A stretch of 64,000 nt of DNA from contig NZ_CP159402.1 in assembly GCF_040500525.1 (NCBI RefSeq), positions 2,408,501-2,472,500 on the forward strand, written 5' to 3'. Position 1 is the first letter of the stretch. Each line of letters starts with the position of its first letter. The notes under the pieces were generated by a model. The model did no database searches. It saw only the letters and a list, made by a program, of their open reading frames with translations, and was not told where the DNA came from. Shown piece by piece: positions 19,450 to 27,419 of the stretch. The position numbers were made by a program, and so were the translations under genes. The DNA comes from Azospirillum formosense (GTDB lineage: Bacteria > Pseudomonadota > Alphaproteobacteria > Azospirillales > Azospirillaceae).

Positions 19450-19665
19450 TCAGGCGAGCCGCTCGGGGTTGGGCGGCGGCTCCTCCGGCGGGACGGGGAT
19501 GGCGTCCGGCGGCTCCTTGATCGGCGGCCGCGACGGGTCGCCCGGCATGTCCGGCATGCCGGGCGGCGGCACCGGCATGTCGGGAGTCGGCGGGGAAGGA
19601 GGAAGGGGACCGGCAACGCTCAGGTCGGCGGCCATCAGTTCAGCCATCATCCGCGTTGTCGCCAT
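19450..19665 (-). CDS. Small proline-rich protein, function unknown
   Basis: 71 residues; its ATG overlaps the stop of the upstream secreted-protein gene (ATGA). The first 18 residues (TTRMMAELMAADLSVAG) are helical; the rest is Pro/Met/Glu-rich with repeated PPP, MPDMPGDP and PPEEPPPNPER. No signal peptide or known domain is visible. Coupling to the upstream gene is the main support that it is real. A similar arrangement could be a Pro-rich tail split off from the upstream protein. Confidence 0.5.
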   Translation of the reverse strand: MATTRMMAELMAADLSVAGPLPPSPPTPDMPVPPPGMPDMPGDPSRPPIKEPPDAIPVPPEEPPPNPERLA

Positions 19666-20213
19666 CAGCCGCCTCCGCCCATCGTGCCGCCCGCAGCACC
19701 CGGCGCGGCACGGGTCAGGCCGCGCGCCTTGTCCAGCGAGTCCATGCAGAGCTGCTCGTTGCCGTCCTTCGCGGCGGAGCGCGCGGCGGTCACCAGCGAT
19801 TCGATCTGGGCGTTGCGCGCCGCCTGCCCCATCGACCCGCTCTCCATGGAGGAGCCGCTGTTCGGCGCGGCGTCGGGACGCACCGCCGGGGCGGTCGGCA
19901 TGGGGGCGCCGGTGCGCGGCGGCTCGATCACCGCCTGGTCTCCCGAAGCCGGCGGCGCCACCACCCCGCCCGAGCGGGCGAGCTGGTCCGGCGTCGCCCC
20001 CGAACTCCCGCTCGGCAACGCCCCGTCCCCCGCGGTGGAACCGGAGCTGCCCGGCGGCGTCGCGACCGGCGGCGGGGTGGTCGACAGGTTGTTCTCGGCG
20101 GCGAAGCGGTCGACCAGAGCGGCGCAGCTTCCCTGCGCCAGGACGGGACCGGCACCGCACAGCACGAGGCCGGCGGCGAGCAAAAGGCCCTGTGGGATCG
20201 GATGTCGTGCCAT
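19665..20213 (-). CDS. Secreted protein of unknown function
   Basis: 182 residues starting at MARHPIP, chosen because GGAGGC lies six bases ahead and a clear signal peptide follows (GLLLAAGLVLCGAGPVLA, cleavage before QGSC). The mature part has a Cys-containing N-terminal helix (CAALVDRFAAENNLS), a Pro/Ser/Gly-rich linker (TPPPVATPPGSSGSTAGD), and a C-terminal helix IESLVTAARSAAKDGNEQLC followed by MDSLDKARGL. Two cysteines, one at each end, might form a disulfide. No family recognised. It is divergent from the nucleotidyltransferase gene at 20377 and coupled to the Pro-rich gene downstream. Confidence 0.7.
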   Translation of the reverse strand: MARHPIPQGLLLAAGLVLCGAGPVLAQGSCAALVDRFAAENNLSTTPPPVATPPGSSGSTAGDGALPSGSSGATPDQLARSGGVVAPPASGDQAVIEPPRTGAPMPTAPAVRPDAAPNSGSSMESGSMGQAARNAQIESLVTAARSAAKDGNEQLCMDSLDKARGLTRAAPGAAGGTMGGGG

Positions 20214-20376
20214 CGGTTGCCTCCCCATCAGCAATACCACCCTCAACCGGAGCAGCGGGGCGGCGGTTCCGCCCGCCTTTGGCCGACTTTTTCCCGCCAT
20301 GGACACCGTCCGGTGGTGCGTTTCGCCCGCTCCTCCTGTTGAAGGCGCGACGGACAACGGCGGGAGAGGGGGTGCG

Positions 20377-21138
20377 ATGGACGGCAACCGCGAAGGCCGT
20401 GCGGATGTCTCGGCCGAGGCCGAGGCCTTCTACACGGAGAGCCTGAAGATCCTGACGGAGTCCGGAATTCCCTTCCTTCTGGGCGGCACCTACGCGCTCA
20501 GCGCCTACACCGGCATCACCCGTCCAACCAAGGACATCGACATCTTCTGCCGAGGCGGCGACTTCCCGCGCATCCTCGCCCATTTCCAGGACCGCGGCTT
20601 CGGCACGGAGATCGAGGACGAACGCTGGATCGGCAAGGTCCTGCACGGCGACCTGTTCTTCGACGTGATCTTCAACTCCGCCGCCGCCATCAACCCGGTC
20701 AACGACCGCTGGTTCGAGGAGGATCACCGCGCGCTGGTCTGCGGCACCGACGTGCAGCTGATCCCGCCCACGGAGATGGTCTTCTCCAAGGCCTTCGTGC
20801 AGATGCGGCACAAGTACGACGGCCCCGACGTCGCCCACATGATCCTGAAGCAGCACGCCCACATCGACTGGAAACGGCTGCTCGGCCACATGGAGCAGTA
20901 CTGGGAGGTGCTGCTGATGCACGCTCTGAACTTCCGCTTCATCTACCCGACGGAGCGCGACCACATCCCGGATTGGCTGTTGCAGGAGCTTCTGGACCGG
21001 CTGAACGAGCGCGCGAAGCTGCCGGTGCCGCAAACCCGCATCTGCCGGGGGCGGCTGTTCTCGCGCGAGGATTATCGGATCGACGTCACGGACTGGGGGT
21101 TCGCCGACGTCGTCGGCGAGGAAACGAAGCATGGCTGA
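20377..21138 (+). CDS. Nucleotidyltransferase-fold protein
   Basis: 253 residues. The polymerase-beta-type nucleotidyltransferase core is visible: FLLGGTYALSAYTGITRPTKDIDIFC with the GG of the nucleotide loop and the D-x-D metal ligands, and the third carboxylate in GDLFFDVIFN. The C-terminal half is helical (WKRLLGHMEQYWEVLLMHALNF cut here for brevity near residues 165-190). Relatives include minimal nucleotidyltransferases that modify proteins or RNA, but the acceptor is not known. It overlaps the downstream metallophosphoesterase by eight bases, so the two are co-translated. The ATG is preceded by GGGAGAGGGGG. Confidence 0.8.
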   Translation: MDGNREGRADVSAEAEAFYTESLKILTESGIPFLLGGTYALSAYTGITRPTKDIDIFCRGGDFPRILAHFQDRGFGTEIEDERWIGKVLHGDLFFDVIFNSAAAINPVNDRWFEEDHRALVCGTDVQLIPPTEMVFSKAFVQMRHKYDGPDVAHMILKQHAHIDWKRLLGHMEQYWEVLLMHALNFRFIYPTERDHIPDWLLQELLDRLNERAKLPVPQTRICRGRLFSREDYRIDVTDWGFADVVGEETKHG

Positions 21139-21862
21139 ACACACGCGGGCTGACGCAACCCTGAAGGTCGCCGCCATCGGCGACATCCATGTGGGGGAAA
21201 CCTCCACCCATCCCTACCGCGAGCTGTTCCAGGAGATCGCCGACCGGGCGGACGTCCTGGCGCTGGCCGGCGACCTGACCAACCACGGCAAGCCGCGCGA
21301 GGCCGAGGTGCTGGCCGAGGACCTGCGCGCCATCGGCATTCCGGTGGTCGCCGTGCTGGGCAACCACGACCACGAATGCGGCCATGTCGAGGAGATGCAA
21401 CGCATCCTGGAGCAGGCCGGCGTCCGCTTCCTCGACGGCAACCCGGTGGAGATCCGCGGCGTCGGCTTCGCCGGGGTGAAGGGCTTCGGCGGCGGCTTCG
21501 AGAACCGCATGCTGGACGCCTTCGGCGAACCGGCGATCAAGCAGTTCGTTCAGGAGTCGCTGAACGAGGCGATGCGGCTGGAGAGCGCGCTGCGCCAGCT
21601 GGAGACCGAGCGGACCATGGTCGTCCTGCACTACGCCCCGATCGCCGAGACGGTGCGCGGCGAACCGACGGAGATCTACCCGTTCCTCGGCTCCTCCCGC
21701 CTGGCGGAGACCATCGACCGCTTCCACGTCCAGGCGGTGGTGCACGGCCACGCCCACCACGGCAGCTACGCCGGCCGGACCCTGCGCGGCACGCCGGTCT
21801 ACAACGTCGCCCAGACCATCGAGAAGGAGTCGGGGAGGCCCTACGCGCTGATCGAATTGTGA
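21131..21862 (+). CDS. Calcineurin-like metallophosphoesterase
   Basis: 243 residues with the whole metallophosphoesterase motif set: AAIGDIHVG, LAGDLTNHG, VLGNHDHE, VLHYAPI and VHGHAHHGS, which bind two metal ions. It hydrolyses phosphomono- or diesters; the substrate is not predictable. The start ATG lies inside the 3' end of the nucleotidyltransferase gene, so the proteins are made together. The stop is 16 bases from that of the convergent EamA gene. Confidence 0.93.
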   Translation: MAEHTRADATLKVAAIGDIHVGETSTHPYRELFQEIADRADVLALAGDLTNHGKPREAEVLAEDLRAIGIPVVAVLGNHDHECGHVEEMQRILEQAGVRFLDGNPVEIRGVGFAGVKGFGGGFENRMLDAFGEPAIKQFVQESLNEAMRLESALRQLETERTMVVLHYAPIAETVRGEPTEIYPFLGSSRLAETIDRFHVQAVVHGHAHHGSYAGRTLRGTPVYNVAQTIEKESGRPYALIEL

Positions 21863-21878
21863 ATTCGGACGAGCGGCG

Positions 21879-22802
21879 TCAGCCCGGCCGCCGCGCGCCG
21901 ACCCACAGCGTGCCCAGCCCGGCCGCCGCGATCAGCGCCCCGCCCATCAGCACCGCGGGCGACGGGCTTTCGCCCCACCACAGGAAGCCGATGGCCGCCG
22001 AGGCGGCGATTCCCAGATAGTCGATGGGCGCCAGCACCGCGGCGGGCGCCCGGCGGAAGGCGGCGGCGTTCAGCAGGATGGCCGCCCCCGCGGCGACGCC
22101 CAGCAGCAGGAAGGCCGGCAGGTCGGCCGCGTCGGGCAGCCGGAAGCCGGTCAGCAGGGCCGCCGGGGCGGTCAGCAGGCACCCGGCCAGCACGAAGACC
22201 AGCCCGGTGGCCGCCGGCCCGTCGGCCTGGGCCGTCCGCCGGGTCGCCAGGATGCAGACCGCGTTCAGGAAGGCCATGGCGAGCATGGCGAGGCTCCACG
22301 GCTCCAGCCGCGTCGGCGGGGCGATCAGGAAGACACCGGCCATCCCCAGCGCGACGCAGAGGGCGGAGGCCGCTCCCGCCCGCTCCCCGAGGGCCGGGCC
22401 GGACAGCAGCACGACGAACAGCGGGGCCGCGTAGGACAGGGCGACCAGATCGGCGAAGGGCAGATGCTGGGTCGCCGCGTAGAAGATCAGCGCCGCCCCG
22501 ACGCCGCTCAGCGCCCGCACCGCGTGGCCGCCGGGTCGGGTGACGGACAGGGCGCGCCGCCCGGCCATCGCGACGGCCGCCACGCCGACCACCGGCAACG
22601 ACAGCAGGAAGCGGAGGAACAGCACCTCCGCCGCGCCGTAGCGGGCCCCCAGTTCGCGGGCCAGTGCCCCGGCGGTCAGCACCAGGGCGAGCGACGCCGC
22701 CATCAGCAGCGCCGCCCCCGCGATGCCGGACCGCCCGTCCGCGCCGGGGCGGACGGGCCGGGCCGCGAGCGGGGCGGTCCGCTCAGCGGGCGGACCGCTC
22801 AA
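21879..22802 (-). CDS. DMT-superfamily transporter (EamA family)
   Basis: About 307 residues with ten hydrophobic segments in two EamA repeats: first GAALLMAASLALVLTAGALAREL and EVLFLRFLLSLPVVGVAA; later PIDYLGIAASAAIGFLWWGESP and GGALIAAAGLGTLWVGARRP. This looks like the RhaT/SAM-carrier side of the family (FLRF motif), but the substrate is open. The only start in the right place is TTG at 22802, which overlaps the end of folE by 20 bases; a start at the Met at 22703 would cut the first helix. Probably co-transcribed with folE. Confidence 0.85.
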   Translation of the reverse strand: MSGPPAERTAPLAARPVRPGADGRSGIAGAALLMAASLALVLTAGALARELGARYGAAEVLFLRFLLSLPVVGVAAVAMAGRRALSVTRPGGHAVRALSGVGAALIFYAATQHLPFADLVALSYAAPLFVVLLSGPALGERAGAASALCVALGMAGVFLIAPPTRLEPWSLAMLAMAFLNAVCILATRRTAQADGPAATGLVFVLAGCLLTAPAALLTGFRLPDAADLPAFLLLGVAAGAAILLNAAAFRRAPAAVLAPIDYLGIAASAAIGFLWWGESPSPAVLMGGALIAAAGLGTLWVGARRPG

Positions 22803-23472
22803 GCGTCGCGCACTCCCTCAGGAACTCCTCGCGCAGCTCGCGCGATTCCTGCATCTCCCCGTGGAAGGAGCTGTTGACCATGCGGCTGTCGTGGCCGGCG
22901 CGCACGCCGCGGTGGGTCTTGCACATGTGGACGGCGCTGATCCGCACGGCCAGGCCGCGGGGCCGCGTGGCCTCGACGATGAAGTTGCCGATCTGCTTGA
23001 CCAGCTCCTCCTGGATCTGGAAGCGGGCGGCGAAATGGTCGACGATCCGGTCGTACTTGGACAGGCCCAGGATGTTGCCGCCCTTGGCCGGCAGGATGCC
23101 GATGAAGGCCGTGCCGTAGATCGGCATCAGATGGTGCGCGCAGGTGGAGCGCACGGTGATCGGGCCGGTGACGATCAGATGGTCGAATTCCTCGGCGTTC
23201 CGGAACTCGGTCAGCTCGGGCGGCGCCGTGAAGCGGCCCTTCAGCAGCTCGCGCACCAGCATCTTGGCGACGCGGCGCGGCGTGTCGCGGGTGTTGTGGT
23301 CGTTGCGGTGGTCGATCCGCAGCACGTCCAGCAGCTCTTCGACCTTCCGCGCCGCGGCGTCGATCATGGCGGCCTCGCCCGCGGCGTCCAGCGGCGTGTC
23401 GAGCGCCTCGTTCGACCGGCGCGCCTCCAGCGCCTCCTGCACGAGGGCCAGAACATGTGACTGCACCGTCAT
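22783..23472 (-). CDS. folE: GTP cyclohydrolase I
   Basis: About 229 residues. It converts GTP to 7,8-dihydroneopterin triphosphate, the first step of folate and pterin synthesis. Zinc ligands are in STCAHHLMP and MCKTHRGVR; the GTP pocket is in GLSKYDRIVDHFA and RFQIQEELVKQIG, with the family's C-terminal Phe-His segment SSFHGEM. The start MTVQSH is preferred because GAAGGGA lies about ten bases ahead; the frame extends to 23502 without a ribosome site. Other folate genes follow at 25.8, 26.3 and 29.2 kb. Confidence 0.97.
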   Translation of the reverse strand: MTVQSHVLALVQEALEARRSNEALDTPLDAAGEAAMIDAAARKVEELLDVLRIDHRNDHNTRDTPRRVAKMLVRELLKGRFTAPPELTEFRNAEEFDHLIVTGPITVRSTCAHHLMPIYGTAFIGILPAKGGNILGLSKYDRIVDHFAARFQIQEELVKQIGNFIVEATRPRGLAVRISAVHMCKTHRGVRAGHDSRMVNSSFHGEMQESRELREEFLRECATLERSAR

Positions 23473-23539
23473 AAAACCCGATCCCTTCTTTTTTCTTCCC
23501 ATGCCCGGCGAGACTGACGCCGGCTGATCTCAAGCGATC

Positions 23540-25099
23540 TCAAAGCGGACTGGCCGGCTGCGGACGCGGCATCGGCCCGCCGACCCGTTCCGCCGGAAAA
23601 TGGAGCGAGGCCCGGAGACCGGCCCCCGCCTCGCCTTCCAACAGCAGCCGGCCGCCATGCGCCTCCATCAGGCTCTTCACGATGCTGAGCCCCAGCCCCG
23701 ATCCCTGGAAACGGCGGGTCGCGCCGTCCTCCGCCTGATAGAACGGCTGCGCGGCCTTTTCAATCTGCTCCGGCGTCATGCCGATGCCGTGGTCCTGCAC
23801 GGCGATGACGAACCCGCCCTGCGGGTCCAGCCACGCCTGCACCTCGATCGCCGACGGGCCGGAGCTGAACTTCACCGCGTTGGACAGCAGGTTCAGCAGC
23901 ATCTGCCGCACCGCCCGCTCGTCGGCCTGCAGCACCGGCCACACCGCCCCCGGCGCCGTCCGGATCGTCCGGCCGCGCCCGGCCTGGGTGCCCAGCACCG
24001 TGGCGATGGCGGTGCCCGTCACCTTGCGCAGGTCCACCGGTTCGAAGGTAAGGCTGGCATGGCCCGATTCCATCTGGGCGACCGTCAGGATGTCGATGAC
24101 CAGGCTCAGCATGTGCCGGGCGCTGCCCAGGATGTAGCCCGCATACTGGGCGTGCTCCCGCCGGGTGTTTTCCCGGCGGCCGATGTCCTTCGCGCCGTCC
24201 GGCCCGCCGCCGGGGGGGAGTCCCTCGCCCGGCGGACCGCCGTCGTCGCGGATCAGCTCCGAGAAGCCGATGATCGCGTTCAGCGGGGTGCGCAGCTCGT
24301 GGCTCATGGTCGCCAGGAAGCGGGTCTTGGCCTGGCTGGCCTCCTCCGCCTGGGCGATGGCCGTCTGCAGGGCGCCGGCCATCGCCTCCATCCGGTCGTG
24401 CGCGCGCCGGATGGCCCGGTTCTGGATCAGCAGCACGGTGATGAACAGGACGCCGCAGACCGCCAGACCGGCGGCCAGCAGGGAGAACAGCCCGTGCAGA
24501 TGAAGCAGATGGTCGTGCCCCTCGTCCACCAGCTCCCCGCCGAACTGCGAGGCGACGGAGGCGAAGGCGTTCAGTTCGCGGTCGACGGGCTCCAGCACCG
24601 CCAGGGCGGCCAGCGCCTTCTCCGCCGCCGGCAGCGGCCCCGCCAGGATCATGCCGACCCGGTCCAGCGCCTCCTCCAGGCGGGCCACCGTGCGGCGATG
24701 CTCCGGGTAGCGGTCCATGAAGAGGGAGGCCTGCCCCCGCCCCAGCACGCCGATGCGGTTGCGCACGATGTCCAGCCGGAGCTGCACCTCCTCGGCGTCG
24801 ATGTTGGTGCCGGGAAGCGCGCTGGCCAGGATGCGCTGCTCCAGCCGCGTCACCTCGCCCACCGTCTGGCCGGCGGCCCAGGCGAAGTTGTAGGGGGCGG
24901 CCCCGCGCAGCGCCTCGCCGTAATTCACTACCAGCAGCGAGAGATAGGCGGCGGCCAGGCCGAACCCGCCGGTCAGGATGGCCAGCCAGAGCCCCAGGCG
25001 GCGCGCGCGGTCCTCCGACGCCCAGCCCAGCAGGCGGGACAGCCGCGTGCTCCCGGTCGGCGCGGTCTCGGTCGGCGGACTCACGAAGGGTGCCTTCAC
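23540..25099 (-). CDS. Membrane sensor histidine kinase
   Basis: 519 residues. Two membrane helices (LGLWLAILTGGFGLAAAYLSL near 35-57, FSLLAAGLAVCGVLFITVLL near 205-226) bracket a helical periplasmic domain of about 150 residues. A short linker leads to HisKA with phospho-acceptor His267 (MSHELRTPLNAIIGFSE) and a complete HATPase with LLNLLSNAVKFSS, VQDHGIGM and GSGLGLSIVKSL. The kinase core therefore looks active. The GTG start overlaps the stop of the upstream periplasmic molybdopterin-fold gene, indicating a two-gene operon in which that protein may supply the signal. No response regulator adjoins it. Confidence 0.94.
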   Translation of the reverse strand: MKAPFVSPPTETAPTGSTRLSRLLGWASEDRARRLGLWLAILTGGFGLAAAYLSLLVVNYGEALRGAAPYNFAWAAGQTVGEVTRLEQRILASALPGTNIDAEEVQLRLDIVRNRIGVLGRGQASLFMDRYPEHRRTVARLEEALDRVGMILAGPLPAAEKALAALAVLEPVDRELNAFASVASQFGGELVDEGHDHLLHLHGLFSLLAAGLAVCGVLFITVLLIQNRAIRRAHDRMEAMAGALQTAIAQAEEASQAKTRFLATMSHELRTPLNAIIGFSELIRDDGGPPGEGLPPGGGPDGAKDIGRRENTRREHAQYAGYILGSARHMLSLVIDILTVAQMESGHASLTFEPVDLRKVTGTAIATVLGTQAGRGRTIRTAPGAVWPVLQADERAVRQMLLNLLSNAVKFSSGPSAIEVQAWLDPQGGFVIAVQDHGIGMTPEQIEKAAQPFYQAEDGATRRFQGSGLGLSIVKSLMEAHGGRLLLEGEAGAGLRASLHFPAERVGGPMPRPQPASPL

Positions 25100-25605
25100 T
25101 TCACGGCCAGCCGGGCGACCTGCCAGACCGAACGTGCGAAATATTTCTGCCGATTGGCTTCCGGATCATGGTCGAAATCATAGACGATGAACAGCGGTCC
25201 CTTGTCGCTGACCGGCATGTAGGCCCCGTCGCGCTTCAGCGCCAGGATCACCTTGCGGTTCCGCACGTCGTCCATCGGGATTTCGCCGGTGTAGTCGTTC
25301 AGCGCCGTCGCGGTCAGCGTTTCGCCGCGGGCCTCCAAACGCTCCATCAGGCGGGCCAGCGGCACCCCCTCGAAGGTCACCTTTTCCTTGTACCAGGGGG
25401 TGGCGGTGGTGAAGGACACCATGCCGAGCGACTCCAGCATGGGCCGGTCGAAGACCGCCATGCCGTCGCGGTTCGTCGTCCCGATCAGGCCCGACACGAC
25501 CAGGATCGGCTTTTCCGTCGGCTCCGGCAGGGTTCCGGCGCTGGCCGCGCCGGCAAGTACAAGCAACGCCAGGGCGACAAAACGGCAAACAATTCCATTC
25601 ACCAT
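25096..25605 (-). CDS. Periplasmic protein with a molybdopterin-binding-type fold
   Basis: 169 residues with a signal peptide (FVALALLVLAGAASAG, cleavage near residue 22). The mature part carries segments found in the sulfite-oxidase-type molybdopterin-binding domain: VVSGLIG, FTTATPWYKEKVTFEGVPLARLM, LNDYTGEIPMDD and SDKGPLFIVYDFD. It is shorter than true molybdoenzymes, and the usual Mo-ligand Cys is replaced in the TTATPWY region, so it is more likely a sensory or binding relative than an enzyme. It is coupled to the histidine kinase downstream by a GTGA overlap. Upstream in-frame Met codons are possible, but the signal peptide favours 25605. Confidence 0.72.
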   Translation of the reverse strand: MVNGIVCRFVALALLVLAGAASAGTLPEPTEKPILVVSGLIGTTNRDGMAVFDRPMLESLGMVSFTTATPWYKEKVTFEGVPLARLMERLEARGETLTATALNDYTGEIPMDDVRNRKVILALKRDGAYMPVSDKGPLFIVYDFDHDPEANRQKYFARSVWQVARLAVK

Positions 25606-25836
25606 ATCGGCTAACCGTCGGCAATTCGGCCATTCAACCTTTATCATGATTGCTTTCCGCGAGCGTTCCAACGAAAATTCTATCAAAAACAGCCTGCCTA
25701 TTTTTACATACGGAAAGGTGTATCAAAATTCGTTCATTCTTCACTCCGGGCATGGCCAGCTTGTAACGACCCGGCGCCACCGTTTCCTCCAGCATTTCAC
25801 ACCTCCCCACCGCACATCCCGATCGATGGAACGCTT
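25606..25836. other. AT-richer divergent intergenic region
   Basis: The 231 bases between the periplasmic protein gene and folK are clearly richer in A and T than the surroundings and hold several TTGATA-like and CATGAT-like hexamers on the minus strand, so divergent promoters are likely here. I could not single out one promoter with confidence, and no repeat or RNA gene is apparent. Confidence 0.4.
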
Positions 25837-26472
25837 ATGGACGCCCTGATTCCGATGCCCTCCGCCTCTCTGCCGTCAAGCGGCCACATCCTGGGAATCG
25901 GAACGAACCTGGACCCGGAGCGGAACGCGGCGCGGATCGCCGCCCGTCTGGCCGATCTCTTCGGCCGCGTGCTGCTCAGCCGCTTCTACCGGACGGCGCC
26001 GGTCGGCATGGCGAGCGCCCACCCCTTCGTCAACTATTGCGCCTATGTGCCGAGCGCGCTGGACCCCGCCTGCTGCAAGGGCTTGTGCGTGGGGATCGAG
26101 CTGGCGCTGGGCCGCGACCGCGACCATCCCGGCTGCAAGACGCGCGACCGGCCGGCCGACATCGACCTGATCGGGCGGGTCGGCCACGCCTTCCCGCTGG
26201 ACGGCCTGGCGGACCTGCGCCCGGACCCCTATCTGGCCGCCCCCTTCGCGGAGATCGCCGCGCTGCTGACCGGAAAGCCCGTCCCGGCGCCCCAGGGCGA
26301 CCTGTGCGCGACGACCCTGCCGGGCTGCAGCGTCGGCTCACCCCGGTTAGGCGAGGCGCCGGCCACCGTCCACCGCGACGATGGCGCCGGTCTGATAGTG
26401 ATTTTGGAGGATGGCCTCCACCGCCATGCCGATGGCCTCCACCCCGCCCTCCTCGCCGAGCAGCGTCTCTGA
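25837..26472 (+). CDS. folK: 2-amino-4-hydroxy-6-hydroxymethyldihydropteridine pyrophosphokinase (HPPK) homologue
   Basis: 211 residues; HPPK enzymes are usually 150-180. It would transfer pyrophosphate from ATP to hydroxymethyl-dihydropterin in folate synthesis. Visible motifs: ILGIGTNLDPERNAARI at the start, YRTAPVGMASAHPFVNYCAYV, IELALGRDRD and the ATP/Mg segment RDRPADIDLIG (R-x-x-D-x-D). The Cys-rich part (DPACCKGLCVG) is atypical. The last 42 codons lie antisense to the end of folM and look unlike protein, so the functional domain probably ends near residue 165. It sits next to folM, which supports a pterin role. Confidence 0.75.
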   Translation: MDALIPMPSASLPSSGHILGIGTNLDPERNAARIAARLADLFGRVLLSRFYRTAPVGMASAHPFVNYCAYVPSALDPACCKGLCVGIELALGRDRDHPGCKTRDRPADIDLIGRVGHAFPLDGLADLRPDPYLAAPFAEIAALLTGKPVPAPQGDLCATTLPGCSVGSPRLGEAPATVHRDDGAGLIVILEDGLHRHADGLHPALLAEQRL

Positions 26473-27078
26473 CAGCACCCGCGCCCGCGCCTCGGGGCCG
26501 TGCCACTCCTTGAACAGGATCGGCCCCGGCTGGACGACGTTGACCTTGACCTTGGGGGCCAGCCGCTTGGCGAAGGACAGGGCGAGGTTCTGAAGCCCGG
26601 CCTTGCTGGCGCAATAGGCGTCGAAAACCGGGTTGGGGTTGTCGGCGTAGATGTCGGTGATGTGCACGATGTCGGCCCGCCGCGCCGAACAGGCGTCCAG
26701 CAGCGGCGCCAGCTCGCGGTTCAGCGCGAAGGGCGCGCGGACATGCACGGCGTGGAAGAGGTCGAGCTGCCGCAGCGCGTCCGCGGTGTCCGCCGCCGTC
26801 ACCTCGAAGGCCGAGGCGTTGTGGACCACCGCCCGCAGGCTGCCCGCCACGCCCCGCACGGCGTCGGCCAGCCGCGGCCCGCCGTCCGGATCGGCGAGAT
26901 CGCCGCGCAGGCAGACCGCCCCGGCGGCGCGCAGCCGCTCCAGCTCGTCGGTGGGGGTCCGGTAATGGGCGATGACCGGGTGCCCCAGCGCCATCATCCG
27001 CTCGGCCAGATGCAGACCGACGCGACGTCCCGCGCCGGTGACGAGAACGGCGTCCTGCAGCAACAGGGGTGCGGTCAT
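26347..27078 (-). CDS. folM: Dihydromonapterin/dihydrofolate reductase FolM (short-chain dehydrogenase)
   Basis: 243 residues, SDR fold. The cofactor motif is VLVTGAGRRVGLHLAERM, the TGxxRR form that marks FolM and pteridine reductases and favours NADPH. VVHNASAFE, HITDIYADN, the catalytic pair YCASKAGLQNLALSFAKRLAP and VNVVQPGPILF follow the E. coli FolM pattern closely. The enzyme reduces dihydromonapterin and, weakly, dihydrofolate; in several proteobacteria it supplies tetrahydromonapterin for phenylalanine hydroxylase. phhB, which recycles that cofactor, is at 61844. The C-terminal 126 bases overlap the folK tail on the other strand. Confidence 0.9.
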   Translation of the reverse strand: MTAPLLLQDAVLVTGAGRRVGLHLAERMMALGHPVIAHYRTPTDELERLRAAGAVCLRGDLADPDGGPRLADAVRGVAGSLRAVVHNASAFEVTAADTADALRQLDLFHAVHVRAPFALNRELAPLLDACSARRADIVHITDIYADNPNPVFDAYCASKAGLQNLALSFAKRLAPKVKVNVVQPGPILFKEWHGPEARARVLSETLLGEEGGVEAIGMAVEAILQNHYQTGAIVAVDGGRRLA

Positions 27079-27137
27079 TGGAAAGGCCTTCGGCAGAGGG
27101 CCGACTCGCGGACGGCGGGAGCGGTCGCGGAAGAGGG

Positions 27138-27214
27138 TGGTGACCCCGGCTGGACTCGAACCAGCTGCCTACGGTTTAGGAAACCGTCGCTCTATCCAGA
27201 TGAGCTACGGGGCC
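27138..27214 (-). tRNA. tRNA-Arg (anticodon CCU)
   Basis: On the minus strand the acceptor GGCCCCG pairs with CGGGGTC (one G-U), the D stem is GCTC/GAGC, the anticodon stem ACGGT/ACCGT closes TTCCTAA with anticodon CCT, and the T arm is GCTGG-TTCGAGT-CCAGC. CCA is encoded (27138-27140). It reads AGG. Confidence 0.96.
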
Positions 27215-27223
27215 ACGGCGCTG

Positions 27224-27252
27224 AACATAGCGGCTCCGCCGCGACTTGCCAA
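27224..27252 (-). promoter_or_regulatory. Sigma-70-type promoter of tRNA-Arg
   Basis: On the minus strand TTGGCA (27252-27247) and TATGTT (27229-27224) are spaced by 17 bases and end nine bases before the mature tRNA. The match and position are good for a stable-RNA promoter. Confidence 0.6.
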
Positions 27253-27256
27253 CCAT

Positions 27257-27300
27257 CCGTCTCCTGGCCGTCTCCTGGCCGTCTCCTGGCCGTCTCCCGG
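27257..27300 (+). repeat. Four tandem 11-bp repeats
   Basis: CCGTCTCCTGG is repeated at 27257, 27268, 27279 and 27290 (the last has one mismatch), followed by a partial unit. It lies just behind the tRNA-Arg promoter and 120 bases before the zinc-ribbon gene. Confidence 0.95.
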
Positions 27301-27419
27301 CCGTCTGCGGCGGCCCGTTGGGACGGCCGACCGAAAAGGTCACCGCCGGCAGCGGCACGGCGGGCGGGGCGGCCGGCGAATCCGCTGGGCATGGGCCCGC
27401 CGCTGCGTATACTGCGCCC

